Of a stretch of DNA of 64,000 nucleotides, positions 1 through 9,172 are shown in pieces. Location: positions 682,001 through 746,000 of the forward strand of contig NZ_LVWJ02000014.1 of the NCBI RefSeq assembly GCF_001625015.1, in the 5' to 3' direction. Position 1 is the stretch's first letter. The number at the start of each line of letters is the position of its first letter. A program made the translations under genes and the position numbers. This DNA comes from Lewinella sp. 4G2. GTDB lineage: Bacteria > Bacteroidota > Bacteroidia > Chitinophagales > Saprospiraceae. The notes under the pieces were generated by a model. That model saw nothing but the letters and a program-made list of their open reading frames with translations, searched no databases and was not told the origin of the DNA.

Positions 1-91
1 CGGAGAGTCTCTCCCTTACGCCCCTCAATTAACAAGTTCCAGGTTCAGCCGTAGCCGTTGGTTACCGGCGCAACTTCTGAAAAATATACCC

Positions 92-970
92 GTGAAAAGA
101 TTTCTCCCCCTGCTTCTGATCTCCTTTCTATTCACCTACTGTTCTGCTCCCAAGCCGGCGTTCACCATTCCGACGCGATCGGCAAAGGCGCTGGACTACG
201 TGGAGTTCGCCAACAATAGTGAAGAGGCAGTGTCTTACGCCTGGGACTTCGGTGATGGCACCACCAGCACGGAAGCTAACCCTACCCACCGCTACTACAA
301 AAGTGGCAACTTCATGGTGACGCTGGCCGCCACCAACGAGAAGGGTAAAACCAAAACAATCACCCAAAATTTAGTCGTGAGCGCACCCAAAGAATGTCTG
401 ATCCGGATCGAAACGCCCCTGGGCGAAATGATTGCCCGCCTATCCGATGCTACCCCCAAGCACCAGGATAACTTCGTAAAACTCGTGGAGGAGAATTTCT
501 ACGATGGCCTCCTATTCCACCGCGTTATCGATGGCTTCATGCTACAGGGCGGAGACCCACAGAGTAAGGACGCCGGCCCCAACGCCCGCCTTGGCTCCGG
601 TGGCCCCGGTTACCAGATCGATGCGGAATTTGTGGACTCGCTCGCCCACGTCAAGGGTGCCCTCGCGGCGGCCCGGACGAACAACCCCGCCAAGCGGTCC
701 AGTGGCTCCCAGTTTTACATTGCTTCCGGTAAGCCGGTAACCGATGCGGATCTGAACCGCCAGGAAGGCGCAACCGGTGTCCGCTACCCAAGCGACATTC
801 GTGCAGCCTACCTCGAGCGGGGTGGCGTTCCATTCTTAGACCAGGGTTACACCGTTTTTGGGATGGTCATTGAAGGCCTCGACGTAGTTGATAAGATCGC
901 CGCGGTACAGACGGGCGCCGGTGACCGGCCGAAGGAGGACGTCACGATGAAGATCTCGATGATCCGGTAG
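92..970 (+). CDS. PKD-cyclophilin lipoprotein (peptidyl-prolyl isomerase)
   Basis: Predicted exported peptidyl-prolyl cis-trans isomerase. Residues 1-17 are a lipoprotein signal ending at Cys17 (FTYC). Residues ~30-97 form a PKD domain (YAWDFGDGTTS, then YYKSGNFMVTLAA). Residues ~103-292 are a cyclophilin domain with FHRVIDGFMLQGGDP, which holds the family's catalytic Arg, and GSQFYI. The start is a GTG at 92, chosen because the signal peptide follows at once; no Shine-Dalgarno is seen. A hairpin terminator follows at 994, so it is probably transcribed alone. Cyclophilins of this kind assist folding of exported proteins; fusion to an N-terminal PKD is less usual and may tether it to other surface proteins (inference). 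Confidence 0.92.
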   Translation: MKRFLPLLLISFLFTYCSAPKPAFTIPTRSAKALDYVEFANNSEEAVSYAWDFGDGTTSTEANPTHRYYKSGNFMVTLAATNEKGKTKTITQNLVVSAPKECLIRIETPLGEMIARLSDATPKHQDNFVKLVEENFYDGLLFHRVIDGFMLQGGDPQSKDAGPNARLGSGGPGYQIDAEFVDSLAHVKGALAAARTNNPAKRSSGSQFYIASGKPVTDADLNRQEGATGVRYPSDIRAAYLERGGVPFLDQGYTVFGMVIEGLDVVDKIAAVQTGAGDRPKEDVTMKISMIR

Positions 971-993
971 TAACGGGTCAGCAATATTTACCC

Positions 994-1034
994 GCGGGCG
1001 GGCCGAAGCGATTTGGCTCGCCCGCGCTGTTTTT
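994..1034 (+). terminator. intrinsic terminator after the cyclophilin gene
   Basis: A GC-rich stem GCGGGCGGGCC / GGCTCGCCCGC with a loop of about 10 nt is followed by GCTGTTTTT. It lies 24 nt after the cyclophilin stop codon on the same strand. Confidence 0.7.
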
Positions 1035-1157
1035 GGTCGGAGCATAGGTTGGATTCGGTCGCCGGATTTTCCATCCGAAATACATTCGGGTGGGCAGTGT
1101 TGCAATTTATATCTTCGCGCTCACCAAGCGCCCGGCACTCACGTACAGAAAATAGAT

Positions 1158-1922
1158 ATGCAGCAGAACGTAATCCTAGGAATTGATGTAGGCGCTACCG
1201 GAATCAAGGGTGGTTTGGTGGACGTTGTAAATGGCAAAATGCTCACCGAGCGCCACCGCTTCGATACGCCATCCGGAGGTAAGCCGAAGGATATGGCCAA
1301 GGTCGTGAAGAAACTCGTCGACCACTTCGAATACGAAGGCGCCGTCGGGGTGGGTTTCCCAGCCGTAGTACGCCGGGGCACGGCTGCCTCAGCGGCGAAT
1401 ATTGACGATGCCTGGATCGGAACGAACATCGAGCAGATCTTCGCCGCCGCAACGGGCAACAGGTTCTTCGCCCTCAACGATGCGGATGCCGCCGGGATCG
1501 CTTCCATGCGCTTCGGGATCGGCCAACCTTTTATGGAGGACGGAACCGTCCTCATGATCACCATCGGTACCGGTTTGGGTGGCGCCCTCTTCGTAGACGG
1601 TGAATTGATGCCCAATCTGGAAATCGGACAGATCTTCCTACGCAACCAGAAGGTCATCGCGGAGAAGTTCATCAGCAATAAGGTCCGGCGCGATAACGAC
1701 ATGGGTTGGAAGGAATTCGGCAAGAAATTCAACAAGGTCTTGAGCCACGTAGATGGAATCTTCAATCCGGACCTGATCATTCTCGGAGGCGGCGCCAGCA
1801 AGCACTTCCTCGAGTACCAAAAGTACCTCAAGGCGTACGCGGACGTCAAGCCCGCCAAACTGATGAATACGGCGGGAACGATTGGCGCGGCACTCTACGC
1901 CGGCTTAAAGGTGAATAAGTAA
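1158..1922 (+). CDS. ppgK: polyphosphate glucokinase (ROK family)
   Basis: Cytoplasmic sugar kinase that phosphorylates glucose using polyphosphate (or ATP). The N-terminal phosphate-binding loop is IDVGATGIKGG (residues ~8-18); FALNDADAAG carries the catalytic Asp of the ROK fold, and ITIGTGLGGALF and LIILGGGASK are the later nucleotide-binding loops. The HC-x-C zinc motif of ordinary ROK glucokinases is absent, and the segment after MPNLEIGQ (AEKFISNKVRRDNDMGW...) follows the layout of actinobacterial-type PPGKs. At 254 residues it matches that family. Phosphate donor preference is inferred from family likeness only. It stands alone; the next gene is convergent. Confidence 0.87.
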   Translation: MQQNVILGIDVGATGIKGGLVDVVNGKMLTERHRFDTPSGGKPKDMAKVVKKLVDHFEYEGAVGVGFPAVVRRGTAASAANIDDAWIGTNIEQIFAAATGNRFFALNDADAAGIASMRFGIGQPFMEDGTVLMITIGTGLGGALFVDGELMPNLEIGQIFLRNQKVIAEKFISNKVRRDNDMGWKEFGKKFNKVLSHVDGIFNPDLIILGGGASKHFLEYQKYLKAYADVKPAKLMNTAGTIGAALYAGLKVNK

Positions 1923-1957
1923 GATCAACGAAGTGATTCGTGGGTACGGCCTTCGCC

Positions 1958-2884
1958 TTACCAGTAGACGCCCAGACCGGCGACAACAAACACGTGGTTG
2001 CCCCCATCCCTGAATTCCTTGCTGAGGTAATTGATCCCCACTTGCCCTCCGAGCCAGTTGTACCGAGCTTCAAACTTAGCTTCCGTGCGGCGTACCCACC
2101 GTTGGGTTTGGACGACGCCCCGGTACCGATCGTCCCGGTTGAGGAGGCCACCGGTGAGCGTAGCGTTGTAGGCGACGTACCTGGCTTCCCCCGTAGCGGA
2201 GAACTTCAGGTATTTCGTGGGGGAATGGTCCACGATGGAAAAATGGCCACCAAAACGTAGACCCGCGTCCGTGTGCAGCGTTCCTACTTGCGCAGCGCCA
2301 CTCGCCAGGAGCCAGAACCGATCGCTTAACGACATGCGCTTAGTGAGTTGGAGGCGGTAGTTCAGGACGAGATCGGATTCGACCTGATTCTTCCACCCGT
2401 CCAATTCCTCGGCGAAGTTTACCATGCGGTGGACGGCGTTCTGCGCTTCGGCGCCACCGGAGTATTTCCCGAGCACGCCCACCGAATAGCGTTGGCGGAG
2501 GGACCAGCCTTGGCTCAATTCCGTCGCCCGGTGGTGCTCCAATACGCTGTAGCTGGCGAAGGGGCGGTCCCGCAGCAATAGGCTGGGGTTTTCGATGTTA
2601 CGGGGGGTGAAGATATCCTGGCGGATACCCCAGCCGCGTTCGGCCCTTACGCGCTCACCTTTCCTTTCCTTGTTTTGGTACCGGGTGTAGATGGCGCCCA
2701 TCCCGGCGGAGTAGTACTTATCCGTCTTTAGCGGAATGTAGTACATATCATTGGCGGACCAAATTTGGAAGCCCGCTACGTCACCCGGTGCGCCGCCCGG
2801 TTCATCCCCATTTATTGGCACCTGCGCCAGCGCCCAAATGGGCGTAGCTACCAGGAAAAGCAGGAAGAACAATCGGTAAAACAT
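1958..2884 (-). CDS. LpxR-like outer-membrane lipid A deacylase
   Basis: Outer-membrane beta-barrel hydrolase of the LpxR type, which removes the 3'-acyloxyacyl chain of lipid A in the family's known members. The ATG at 2884 gives a clear signal peptide (MFYRLFFLLFLVATPIWALAQ). The mature protein opens with the family signature: an aromatic/Asn-Asp segment (SANDMYYIPLKTDKYYSAGM) matching the LpxR 'ND...TDRYYT.G' pattern. The C terminus ends in aromatic residues (VAGLGVYW), typical of barrels. A longer reading to 3112 overlaps the upstream lipoprotein gene and adds no domain. The signal-peptide cleavage region contains one copy of the 17-bp dispersed motif (2817-2839). Confidence 0.8.
   Translation of the reverse strand: MFYRLFFLLFLVATPIWALAQVPINGDEPGGAPGDVAGFQIWSANDMYYIPLKTDKYYSAGMGAIYTRYQNKERKGERVRAERGWGIRQDIFTPRNIENPSLLLRDRPFASYSVLEHHRATELSQGWSLRQRYSVGVLGKYSGGAEAQNAVHRMVNFAEELDGWKNQVESDLVLNYRLQLTKRMSLSDRFWLLASGAAQVGTLHTDAGLRFGGHFSIVDHSPTKYLKFSATGEARYVAYNATLTGGLLNRDDRYRGVVQTQRWVRRTEAKFEARYNWLGGQVGINYLSKEFRDGGNHVFVVAGLGVYW
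2817..2839 (-). repeat. dispersed 17-bp motif, first of about 15 copies
   Basis: Consensus GGCGCTGMCGCGGGTGC (reverse GCACCYGCGKCAGCGCC), often preceded by TTTG. Copies on either strand (core positions): 2819-2835, 6501-6517, 12371-12387, 16389-16405, 17020-17035 (partial), 19246-19262, 19624-19640, 21792-21808, 31735-31750 (divergent), 44081-44097, 44267-44283, 47599-47615, 47746-47762, 51015-51031, 52854-52870, 57809-57825. In genes they fall in signal peptides or linkers; elsewhere they lie just outside coding regions. Confidence 0.8.
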
Positions 2885-2936
2885 GGTGCCTAGATGGAGA
2901 GGATACGACTCATAAACCAGCCAGAGAGGCTGACGT

Positions 2937-4058
2937 TCACTTTGTTGCCGCGGCGTCATTCGGGAACCAGCTCTTACCGAGATTATCGGGTTTGCCCCAC
3001 AGGGTAGTGAGCCGGCCGCGGTCGTTGACGTGAATATAGTACGGAAGATAGGGCCGGCAGACGAGGCGCTCGCAAGTGCGATCGTCGGAGATGTAGACGG
3101 GCAGGCTGACATTCAGATCCCGGAGAAATTTATCGTCGGTACTCAGCAATGTTTCGGTGCTGCCGGAGAAGAAGAAATTGCGGATCACGATGGCTACGTC
3201 GGTCTTCTCCCGCCGGGCGGCCGGAAGCGCCAGGTAAGCACTGTCTAGTTTCTGCAGGATCTCCGTGCTGCCAGGGTGGGTGCCCGTGAAGAAGAGCACG
3301 AGTTCTTTCCCGTCCCGCCGTTTGATGCGGGTCGGCTCCCGGTCGGAATCCAGGGCCGGGGCGGCGCGGTAGATGGGGTCCAATTCCGCCGTGAGGTTGG
3401 CGACGGGGCCACCCCGGTAGGGCTCGATGACGATCTCCCGCCGGTCGTCGGAAACGTAGGTCAGGGCGTACTGTTGGCGGCCGACGCGGAAGATCGTCTG
3501 GGAGGAGATCGGCCCGATGTTACTCAGGTTGAGGCTGATGGGGACGCTGTCCTCCCCCGGTGGGAAAAGGATGAGGTAGTCGGGCTCCTTCAGTTCGAAG
3601 TTTTGCCAAGCGAAGGCCTTGCCGGTGATTTGCGCGACGGCGATCCGTACGGAGTCAGGGCCGAGGAGGACGTCCGCCGCAGGGATTCTTGCCGTCAGTC
3701 GTTGCCAACGATTGGAGTAGATGACGTTGTTGGTGACCTCCACGCTGTCGATCATTCGCTCCCAGCCCGGGTAGTGCTGCTCGGACCGGAGGGTGCTGTC
3801 GGCATCCACGCTGATCTCATACCAGATGCGGTTGCTGCGGAACTTCCAGAAGTTATCGCGGCGGATGGTCGTATCGGCGGCGGCAACGGTGGCCTCCCAG
3901 GCGGCGGTATCGACCAGGCCGTAATACACCTGGTAGGTGACGGCACGGGATGCGCTGATCTCCTGGTCTAACGTGATCCGCTGGGCACCGGGGGGCAGAT
4001 CCGCCGCGCAACCGGCGAGGAGCAGCAAACTGAACAGTAAGAGACAGTGGCGAAACAT
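2937..4058 (-). CDS. lipoprotein of unknown function, thioredoxin-like C terminus possible
   Basis: Predicted lipoprotein of 373 residues: the ATG at 4058 gives MFRHCLLLFSLLLLAGC with lipobox LAGC; a TTG at 4076 would add only six residues. The middle is beta-rich and unrecognised. From about residue 250 the sequence (KELVLFFTGTHPGSTEILQKL ... PYYIHVNDRGR) resembles a thioredoxin/TlpA-type fold, with a strand-turn-helix where the active site would be, but there is no CxxC, so a redox role is unlikely. It ends 52 nt before the LpxR-like gene on the same strand, and the two may be co-transcribed. Function not assigned. Confidence 0.75.
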   Translation of the reverse strand: MFRHCLLLFSLLLLAGCAADLPPGAQRITLDQEISASRAVTYQVYYGLVDTAAWEATVAAADTTIRRDNFWKFRSNRIWYEISVDADSTLRSEQHYPGWERMIDSVEVTNNVIYSNRWQRLTARIPAADVLLGPDSVRIAVAQITGKAFAWQNFELKEPDYLILFPPGEDSVPISLNLSNIGPISSQTIFRVGRQQYALTYVSDDRREIVIEPYRGGPVANLTAELDPIYRAAPALDSDREPTRIKRRDGKELVLFFTGTHPGSTEILQKLDSAYLALPAARREKTDVAIVIRNFFFSGSTETLLSTDDKFLRDLNVSLPVYISDDRTCERLVCRPYLPYYIHVNDRGRLTTLWGKPDNLGKSWFPNDAAATK

Positions 4059-4141
4059 TGACGGAAGATCGGTCAAGGCTCCACCACCAGAAAGTAATTT
4101 TTGGTAACGATTGGTTAAGCCGACCTACAAACCCCGGGAAT

Positions 4142-6481
4142 TTACCGGGGAATGACCCGCACCCGCACCGACTTACTGATCGGCGTATTGCTGCCCCGAG
4201 CCGTCCGCGTAATGGGTACCAGTGGGTTCGTTTCCGGGAAGTAGGTACAAATATTGCCGCGAGGAATGCTGTAGGGCACGATCTGAAAGAGATTGACGCG
4301 GCGGACTTCCCCGTCGTAGGTACTCGTCAAATCCACCCGTTGTCCGGAGGTGAGGCCGCGCTCGGCGATGTCGGCTTCGTTCATCATCACGACCCGGCGC
4401 TCGTTGTGGATGCCCCGGTAGCGGTCCTGCAAACCGTAGATGGTCGTGTTATACTGGTCGTGGCTGCGGACGGTCATCATCAGGAATTCATCACCCGTCA
4501 GATCGTGGTGGCTTAACGTGGGCGTAGAGAACTGGGCTTTACCGTCGGAGGTATCGAAGCGGCGATTGCGGGGGCCGTTTGGCAAGTAGAATCCGGCGGG
4601 CTCCCGTACCCGTTCGTTGTAGCGTTCGAAGCCGGTGACGCAGGCGGCGATGGCATCGCGGATGTTGTCGTAGTCGCGAACCATCTCCGCCCAGTCTACC
4701 GTGGTACGGTCGCCGAGGGTGGCGGCGGCCATGCCGGCGATGATGGCCGGCTCGCTGCGAAGCTCACTGCTGCGGGGTTCGAGGACACCCTTGCTCATCT
4801 GGACGACGCCCATCGAGTTCTCACAGCTGACAAACTGCTCGCCGGCTTCGCGGAGGTCGATCTCCGTCCGGCCCAGGCAGGGTAACAGGAGGGACTGTTT
4901 TCCGTGGACGACGTGGCTCCGGTTCGGCTTGGTACAAATGTGAACGGTGAGGTTACACTGGCGCAGGCCTTCAGCCACGAATAAGGTATCGGGCGTGGCG
5001 GAGAGCCAGTTACCTCCGAGGCTGACGAACACTTTCGCCTTCCCCGCGTGCATGGCCTTGATGCTGTTGACGGTGTCGTAGCCCTCCTCGGTGGGTGGCT
5101 CGAAATTGAAGTAATTCCGCAGCGCTTCGCCCAGTTCCGGCTTGAGTTTTTCCCAGACGCCGACGGTCCGGTCGCCCTGCACGTTGGAGTGGCCGCGGAC
5201 GGGGCAGATGCCGGCGCCCGGTTTCCCCATCGCCCCTTTGCAGAGGAGGAGGTTGACCATTTCCTTGATGATGTCCACGCTATTCTCGTGCTGCGTCAGG
5301 CCCATGGCGTAGCAGAGGACGATTTTTTTGGAGGCGGCGATCAGGCCGGCGGCTTCGTAGACCAGCTGGGGCTCTACCCCCGCGGCGGCGATGCAGGCCT
5401 CCACGTCGGTGGCGGCGATCATGGTTTCCCAGGCGGCGTAGCCGGAGGTGTGTTGCTCGATGAATTCCCGGTCGAAGATGCTGCCAGGTGCCTCTTGCTC
5501 CTCATCGTACAGAATTTTGCAGATGGCGCGGACGAGGCTCATGTCCTCGTTGATCCGCACCTGCAGGAAGACGTCCGACAGCTTCGTACCGCGGGCCAGG
5601 ATATTGAGGGGATCCTGGGGATCGACGAACTTCATCAGCCCGGTTTCCGGTAGTGGATTGACGGAAATGATGCGCCCGCCGTTATCCTTACAGGTTTTGA
5701 GGGCGGAGAGCATGCGGGGGTGGTTCGTCCCCGGGTTTTGGCCGATCAGGAGAATGAGGTCGGCCTCGTGGAGGTCCTGCAGGGTCACGGTTCCCTTTCC
5801 CAAACCCAGCACCTGCGACAGCGCCGTCCCGGTACTTTCGTGGCACATGTTGGAGCAATCGGGCATGTTGTTCGTCCCGTACTGCCGCACGAACAGTTGG
5901 TACAAAAAGGCCGCCTCGTTGCTGGCCCGGCCGCTGGTGTAGAAGATGGCCTCGTCGGGCGAAGCGAGCGCATTGAGTTCTTTGGCGACCACCCCGAAGG
6001 CTTCGTCCCAACTGATGGGCGCGTAGTGGCTGGCCCCCGGCGCCAGGTACATCGGCTCGGTGATGCGGCCGGATTTGCCGAGTTCGAAGTCGGTCATGGC
6101 CCCTATCTCGTCGATGGAATGTTGGGCAAACCAAGCCGGATCGGCCCGCCGCGACGTCGCTTCTTCGGCGACGGCCTTCGCCCCGTTCTCGCAGTATTCG
6201 GCGATGGGGCTGCGGTTGCCGTCCGGATCGGGCCAGGCGCAACTGGGGCAATCGTAGCCGCCCTTCTGGTTAAGTTTCAGGAGGGCCTGCATGCCTTCCT
6301 TGAGGTGGGTGTATTCCTTGATGTGCTCCAGGGAGGCGCCGACGCCGGGGATGCCGGCGGCGTACTTTGATCGCTTCTTGAGTTTGAGGTCGTGGAGGCG
6401 TTCGGGGGTTAGTTCGTTCATGGGTGGGGGGTGGTGGCTGGTGTTGTAAGGTACGTTAGGAGGTAATTGTTGGGACTCCAT
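4142..6481 (-). CDS. FdhF/YdeP-family molybdopterin oxidoreductase
   Basis: Large cytoplasmic oxidoreductase of the molybdopterin superfamily. The N-terminal cysteines (YDCPSCAWPDPDG ... AEYC, residues ~73-95) and the absence of a Tat signal match the YdeP subgroup. Cofactor-binding segments are visible: AIFYTSGRASNEAAFLYQ, the MCHESTGTAL segment at the metal site, LIGQNPGTNHPRM and RGHSNVQGDR. The C-terminal dinucleotide-binding barrel includes TVRSHDQYNTTIYG and GNICTYFPETNPLVP. At 779 residues it has the usual length. Substrate unknown; E. coli YdeP is linked to acid resistance. An in-frame ATG at 6421 (MNELTPERL) is an alternative start and may be the real one, as the first 20 residues are low-complexity. 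Confidence 0.88.
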   Translation of the reverse strand: MESQQLPPNVPYNTSHHPPPMNELTPERLHDLKLKKRSKYAAGIPGVGASLEHIKEYTHLKEGMQALLKLNQKGGYDCPSCAWPDPDGNRSPIAEYCENGAKAVAEEATSRRADPAWFAQHSIDEIGAMTDFELGKSGRITEPMYLAPGASHYAPISWDEAFGVVAKELNALASPDEAIFYTSGRASNEAAFLYQLFVRQYGTNNMPDCSNMCHESTGTALSQVLGLGKGTVTLQDLHEADLILLIGQNPGTNHPRMLSALKTCKDNGGRIISVNPLPETGLMKFVDPQDPLNILARGTKLSDVFLQVRINEDMSLVRAICKILYDEEQEAPGSIFDREFIEQHTSGYAAWETMIAATDVEACIAAAGVEPQLVYEAAGLIAASKKIVLCYAMGLTQHENSVDIIKEMVNLLLCKGAMGKPGAGICPVRGHSNVQGDRTVGVWEKLKPELGEALRNYFNFEPPTEEGYDTVNSIKAMHAGKAKVFVSLGGNWLSATPDTLFVAEGLRQCNLTVHICTKPNRSHVVHGKQSLLLPCLGRTEIDLREAGEQFVSCENSMGVVQMSKGVLEPRSSELRSEPAIIAGMAAATLGDRTTVDWAEMVRDYDNIRDAIAACVTGFERYNERVREPAGFYLPNGPRNRRFDTSDGKAQFSTPTLSHHDLTGDEFLMMTVRSHDQYNTTIYGLQDRYRGIHNERRVVMMNEADIAERGLTSGQRVDLTSTYDGEVRRVNLFQIVPYSIPRGNICTYFPETNPLVPITRTARGSNTPISKSVRVRVIPR

Positions 6482-6747
6482 ATTTCGACGACCCCAATTT
6501 GGCGCTGACGCGGGTGCGGGGTTTGGTGGGGGAACCTAACCTAGGGCCCGAAACGATCATCTCCACGCAAAGGCACCTACGAAGCTTTGACCTGGTCTCC
6601 ATCGATGAATAAAGCGATAGTACGATCACCCATAGGAGAAACGTGGGCATTCGTCGATAAACCCTGCTCCCTTAACCATCCCCACCCCCTATTTCGCCAC
6701 CAGTCGCCACCGGCAAACTCGCCGGTAGTTAACAAAACCAACGACGA

Positions 6748-7038
6748 ATGGCACATTCCATCATCGACCACTCCAACAGTAAATCGTTCCACAACATGGC
6801 CTGGATCAGCTTCGTGCTGGCCGCCCTGGGGACGATCGCGGGCATCGTCCTCCTCGAAGCTACGACCATCACCAAAGGCTTCCTCGCCATGGGTTTCGTC
6901 TTCACCGTAAGCTCCTGCTTTACCCTCGCCAAAGTCATCCGCGATAAGCACGAGGCGGACCGGCTCTACAACAAGGTGGAGCGAGCTAAGACGGAGAAGT
7001 TTCTGAGTGAATCCGAGAACCCGGGGAGGGAGTTTTAG
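6748..7038 (+). CDS. YiaA/YiaB-type small membrane protein
   Basis: 96-residue inner-membrane protein with two membrane helices (WISFVLAALGTIAGIVLL and KGFLAMGFVFTVSSCFTLA), then a conserved basic segment KVIRDKHEADRLYNK. The two-helix layout with RD after the second helix fits the YiaAB family, whose role is unknown. It is convergent with the glycosyltransferase gene that ends at 7107, with a heptamer inverted repeat between them. The 260-nt stretch upstream holds one dispersed 17-bp motif and no other gene. Confidence 0.7.
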   Translation: MAHSIIDHSNSKSFHNMAWISFVLAALGTIAGIVLLEATTITKGFLAMGFVFTVSSCFTLAKVIRDKHEADRLYNKVERAKTEKFLSESENPGREF

Positions 7039-7103
7039 TCTATAGTCTGTAGTCTGTAGTCAGATGGTACTACCCGACTATAGACTACAGACTGTAGACT
7101 ACC
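7039..7103. repeat. AGTCTGT heptamer inverted repeat between convergent genes
   Basis: Tandem 7-nt units (AGTCTGT/AGTCTAT) read rightwards, then after a ~16-nt spacer their reverse complement reads back, so the region can fold into a long hairpin. Placed between two convergent stops, it could end transcription in both directions. Confidence 0.75.
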
Positions 7104-7106
7104 CCC

Positions 7107-7805
7107 CTACCACGGATCCAACATCCGCCGATAAGTCCGAATCATCTCCTCCTCCGGCTCCCCCGCTTTATACATGCGGAAGACTTTGAGATTGGCCATT
7201 TGCACGCGGAACCAGCCATTGACGCGGTACTTACGCGCGGAAACGAGGATGTCCTTCGGCATCACTTTGAACTGCAGATCGCTCGCCCACGTGCGTTGGA
7301 TGATGTCGTAGTCTTCCATGATTTTCATCTCGCGAAAGCCGTCCAGTTGCTCAAAGGCTTTACGGGTCAGGTAGAGGGATTGGTCCCCACCCCGGCAAGC
7401 CAATCCGTTGAAGCGGGTGCAGAAGGCATTGATGGAGAGCAAGGGATGGAACATGTCAAACTTGAAGCGGTAACAGCCTACATCGTATCCTTCGTCTACG
7501 GCCGATTTTATGTCTTCGTAGAACCCTCCGGGCGGCCGCGTATCCGCATGGACGAAGTACACCACGTCCGCCGCCGTGGCGAACTGGCGGGCCGCCGCAT
7601 TCATTTGAAAGGCGCGGCCACACTGGCTGCAGTGGTAATGATTTACTTCGGGGTGGGTAGCCATCACGTCGGCGATATCATCCGTGCTACCACCGTCCGC
7701 TACGGTGACGGTGCCCCGGCCAACTAACTCCCCCAGTAGCAGGGGAAGGAGCTCCCGCAAATTGGGCGCTTCGTCAATGACGGGGATAACAACGTGGATG
7801 TGCAT
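7107..7805 (-). CDS. TIGR04283-type GT2 glycosyltransferase
   Basis: Family 2 glycosyltransferase, 232 residues. IPVIDEAPNLRELLP and TVADGGSTDD form the nucleotide-sugar site; VYFVHADTRPP carries the metal-binding DxD-like segment; GRAFQMNAAARQ is distinctive of the TIGR04283 subgroup, often found with rSAM/selenodomain or arsenosugar gene sets. KIMEDYDIIQRTWASD carries the ED(Y/V) motif of the acceptor site. None of those partner genes is nearby, so the acceptor is unknown. There are no membrane helices. Confidence 0.82.
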   Translation of the reverse strand: MHIHVVIPVIDEAPNLRELLPLLLGELVGRGTVTVADGGSTDDIADVMATHPEVNHYHCSQCGRAFQMNAAARQFATAADVVYFVHADTRPPGGFYEDIKSAVDEGYDVGCYRFKFDMFHPLLSINAFCTRFNGLACRGGDQSLYLTRKAFEQLDGFREMKIMEDYDIIQRTWASDLQFKVMPKDILVSARKYRVNGWFRVQMANLKVFRMYKAGEPEEEMIRTYRRMLDPW

Positions 7806-7883
7806 GAACGCAGGGGCTGAATGAGCCGCGAAAGTACCACGAGCAACCGCAACATTTGGTCCGGCGAATGACCGAGCCCCACG

Positions 7884-9086
7884 CTACCACACCCGGTAAT
7901 ACACCGTCTTGAGGTAGGCTCCTTCGGCAAAACCAATGGGGTGGTCCACGTCGTGAAAGCTTTTCTCCAAGAACTGGTGCTTCCGCCCCGAAGACTGCAG
8001 TACGGACGCAATGACCCGAAAAAATTCGTCCGACGACACGCGGGCGGAACAGGAGGCAGCTACGAAGATCCCTCCCGGAGCGACCAGCGGAACGGCCAGT
8101 TTATTCACCCGTCGATACGCCTTAAGGGCGCCGGGGATCTCCCGGTCCGACTTAGCGAAACTCGGAGGGTCCACGATCACGAGGTCGAAGGATTCATCTT
8201 CTTTGGCGAGGTCGGCCAGTCCCTCGAAGGCATCGGCGGCAAGGGTTTGGTGGCGGTCCTCTACAGCGGGTTGGTCTCCGAAATTGAGTTGGACGTTGCG
8301 GCGGGCCTGGGCCAGGGCCGGTTCACTGATGTCGAGGCTCGTCACCCGCTCGGCGCCGCCACCGAGGGCGTGGACGCTGAAGCCGCCCGCGTAGGAAAAC
8401 ACGTCGAGCACCCGCTTCCCTTCGGCCAGTTCGCCGATTCGTTTGCGGTTGGCGCGGTGGTCGAGGAAGAAGCCGGTCTTGTGTCCCTTCACCACGTTGG
8501 CGTAGAACTGGAGCCCGTGTTCGCGGAAAGTGATCTCTTCGTTGGGCAGGGTGCCCGCCAGCACTTGCCCGTCCTTTAACCCGGCACCTGCGGCAGCGCC
8601 CTGAACTACTCTAGCCAGGCGCAGCACCAGTGCCCGGGCATCTGCTAACTCGACGATGAGTGGTTGCAGCAATGCCAACCACGGCAACCAGGCCGGGGAG
8701 TAGAGCTTCAGGACCGCCACGCCGGCGTAGACATCGACGACCAAACCGGGCAAACCATCATTCTCGCCGTGCAGGAGGCGGTAGCCATTGGTATCGGTTT
8801 TGAGCAAATCCGTGCGTTTGGCTTTTGCTACCTCAATCTTCTCCCGGAAGAACGCCGCATCGATCTTCGCCGGGCCGGCTTGCAGCACGCGGATGCGGAT
8901 CGGGGAGTCCGGATCGTACAGCCCCACGCCAATACACTTATTCTTTTTGACGCTGAAAACGATCGCCAAATCCCCCGCCCGGCCTTCGCCCTTGACCGAC
9001 CGGATCGCCCCGTCGAACAACCAGGGGTGGCCGGCGCGGAGGGCGCGTTCGCCGGGAGCGGTGAGGGTGATGGGGAGGGTTTTCAA
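7884..9086 (-). CDS. class I SAM-dependent rRNA methyltransferase (RlmI-like)
   Basis: 23S rRNA cytosine methyltransferase of the RlmI/RlmK family, about 400 residues. An N-terminal PUA domain (ERALRAGHPWLFDGAI...) is followed by the central domain (NGYRLLHGENDGLPGLVVDVY) and the Rossmann domain: GKRVLDVFSYAGGFSVHA binds SAM, and FDLVIVDPPSFAKS is motif IV. FVAASCSARV replaces the usual 'SCS' segment and keeps the Cys. The start is uncertain: the only candidate between the upstream gene and the PUA domain is TTG at 9086; a longer frame to 9275 runs through the heptamer repeat and over gmhA, which is unlikely. Confidence 0.85.
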   Translation of the reverse strand: MKTLPITLTAPGERALRAGHPWLFDGAIRSVKGEGRAGDLAIVFSVKKNKCIGVGLYDPDSPIRIRVLQAGPAKIDAAFFREKIEVAKAKRTDLLKTDTNGYRLLHGENDGLPGLVVDVYAGVAVLKLYSPAWLPWLALLQPLIVELADARALVLRLARVVQGAAAGAGLKDGQVLAGTLPNEEITFREHGLQFYANVVKGHKTGFFLDHRANRKRIGELAEGKRVLDVFSYAGGFSVHALGGGAERVTSLDISEPALAQARRNVQLNFGDQPAVEDRHQTLAADAFEGLADLAKEDESFDLVIVDPPSFAKSDREIPGALKAYRRVNKLAVPLVAPGGIFVAASCSARVSSDEFFRVIASVLQSSGRKHQFLEKSFHDVDHPIGFAEGAYLKTVYYRVW

Positions 9087-9172
9087 GTCTGTAGTTTTTA
9101 GTCTGGAGTCTGTAGTCTGTAGTCTGTAGTCTATAGTCTTCAGTCTATAGTCTTCAGTCTGTAGTCTTCGGA
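9087..9172. repeat. AGTCTGT heptamer minisatellite
   Basis: About a dozen 7-nt units (AGTCTGT, AGTCTAT, AGTCTTC) in one orientation, between the gmhA 3' end and the methyltransferase start. It runs over the last codons of gmhA (KTTD), so part of the repeat has become coding. Confidence 0.8.
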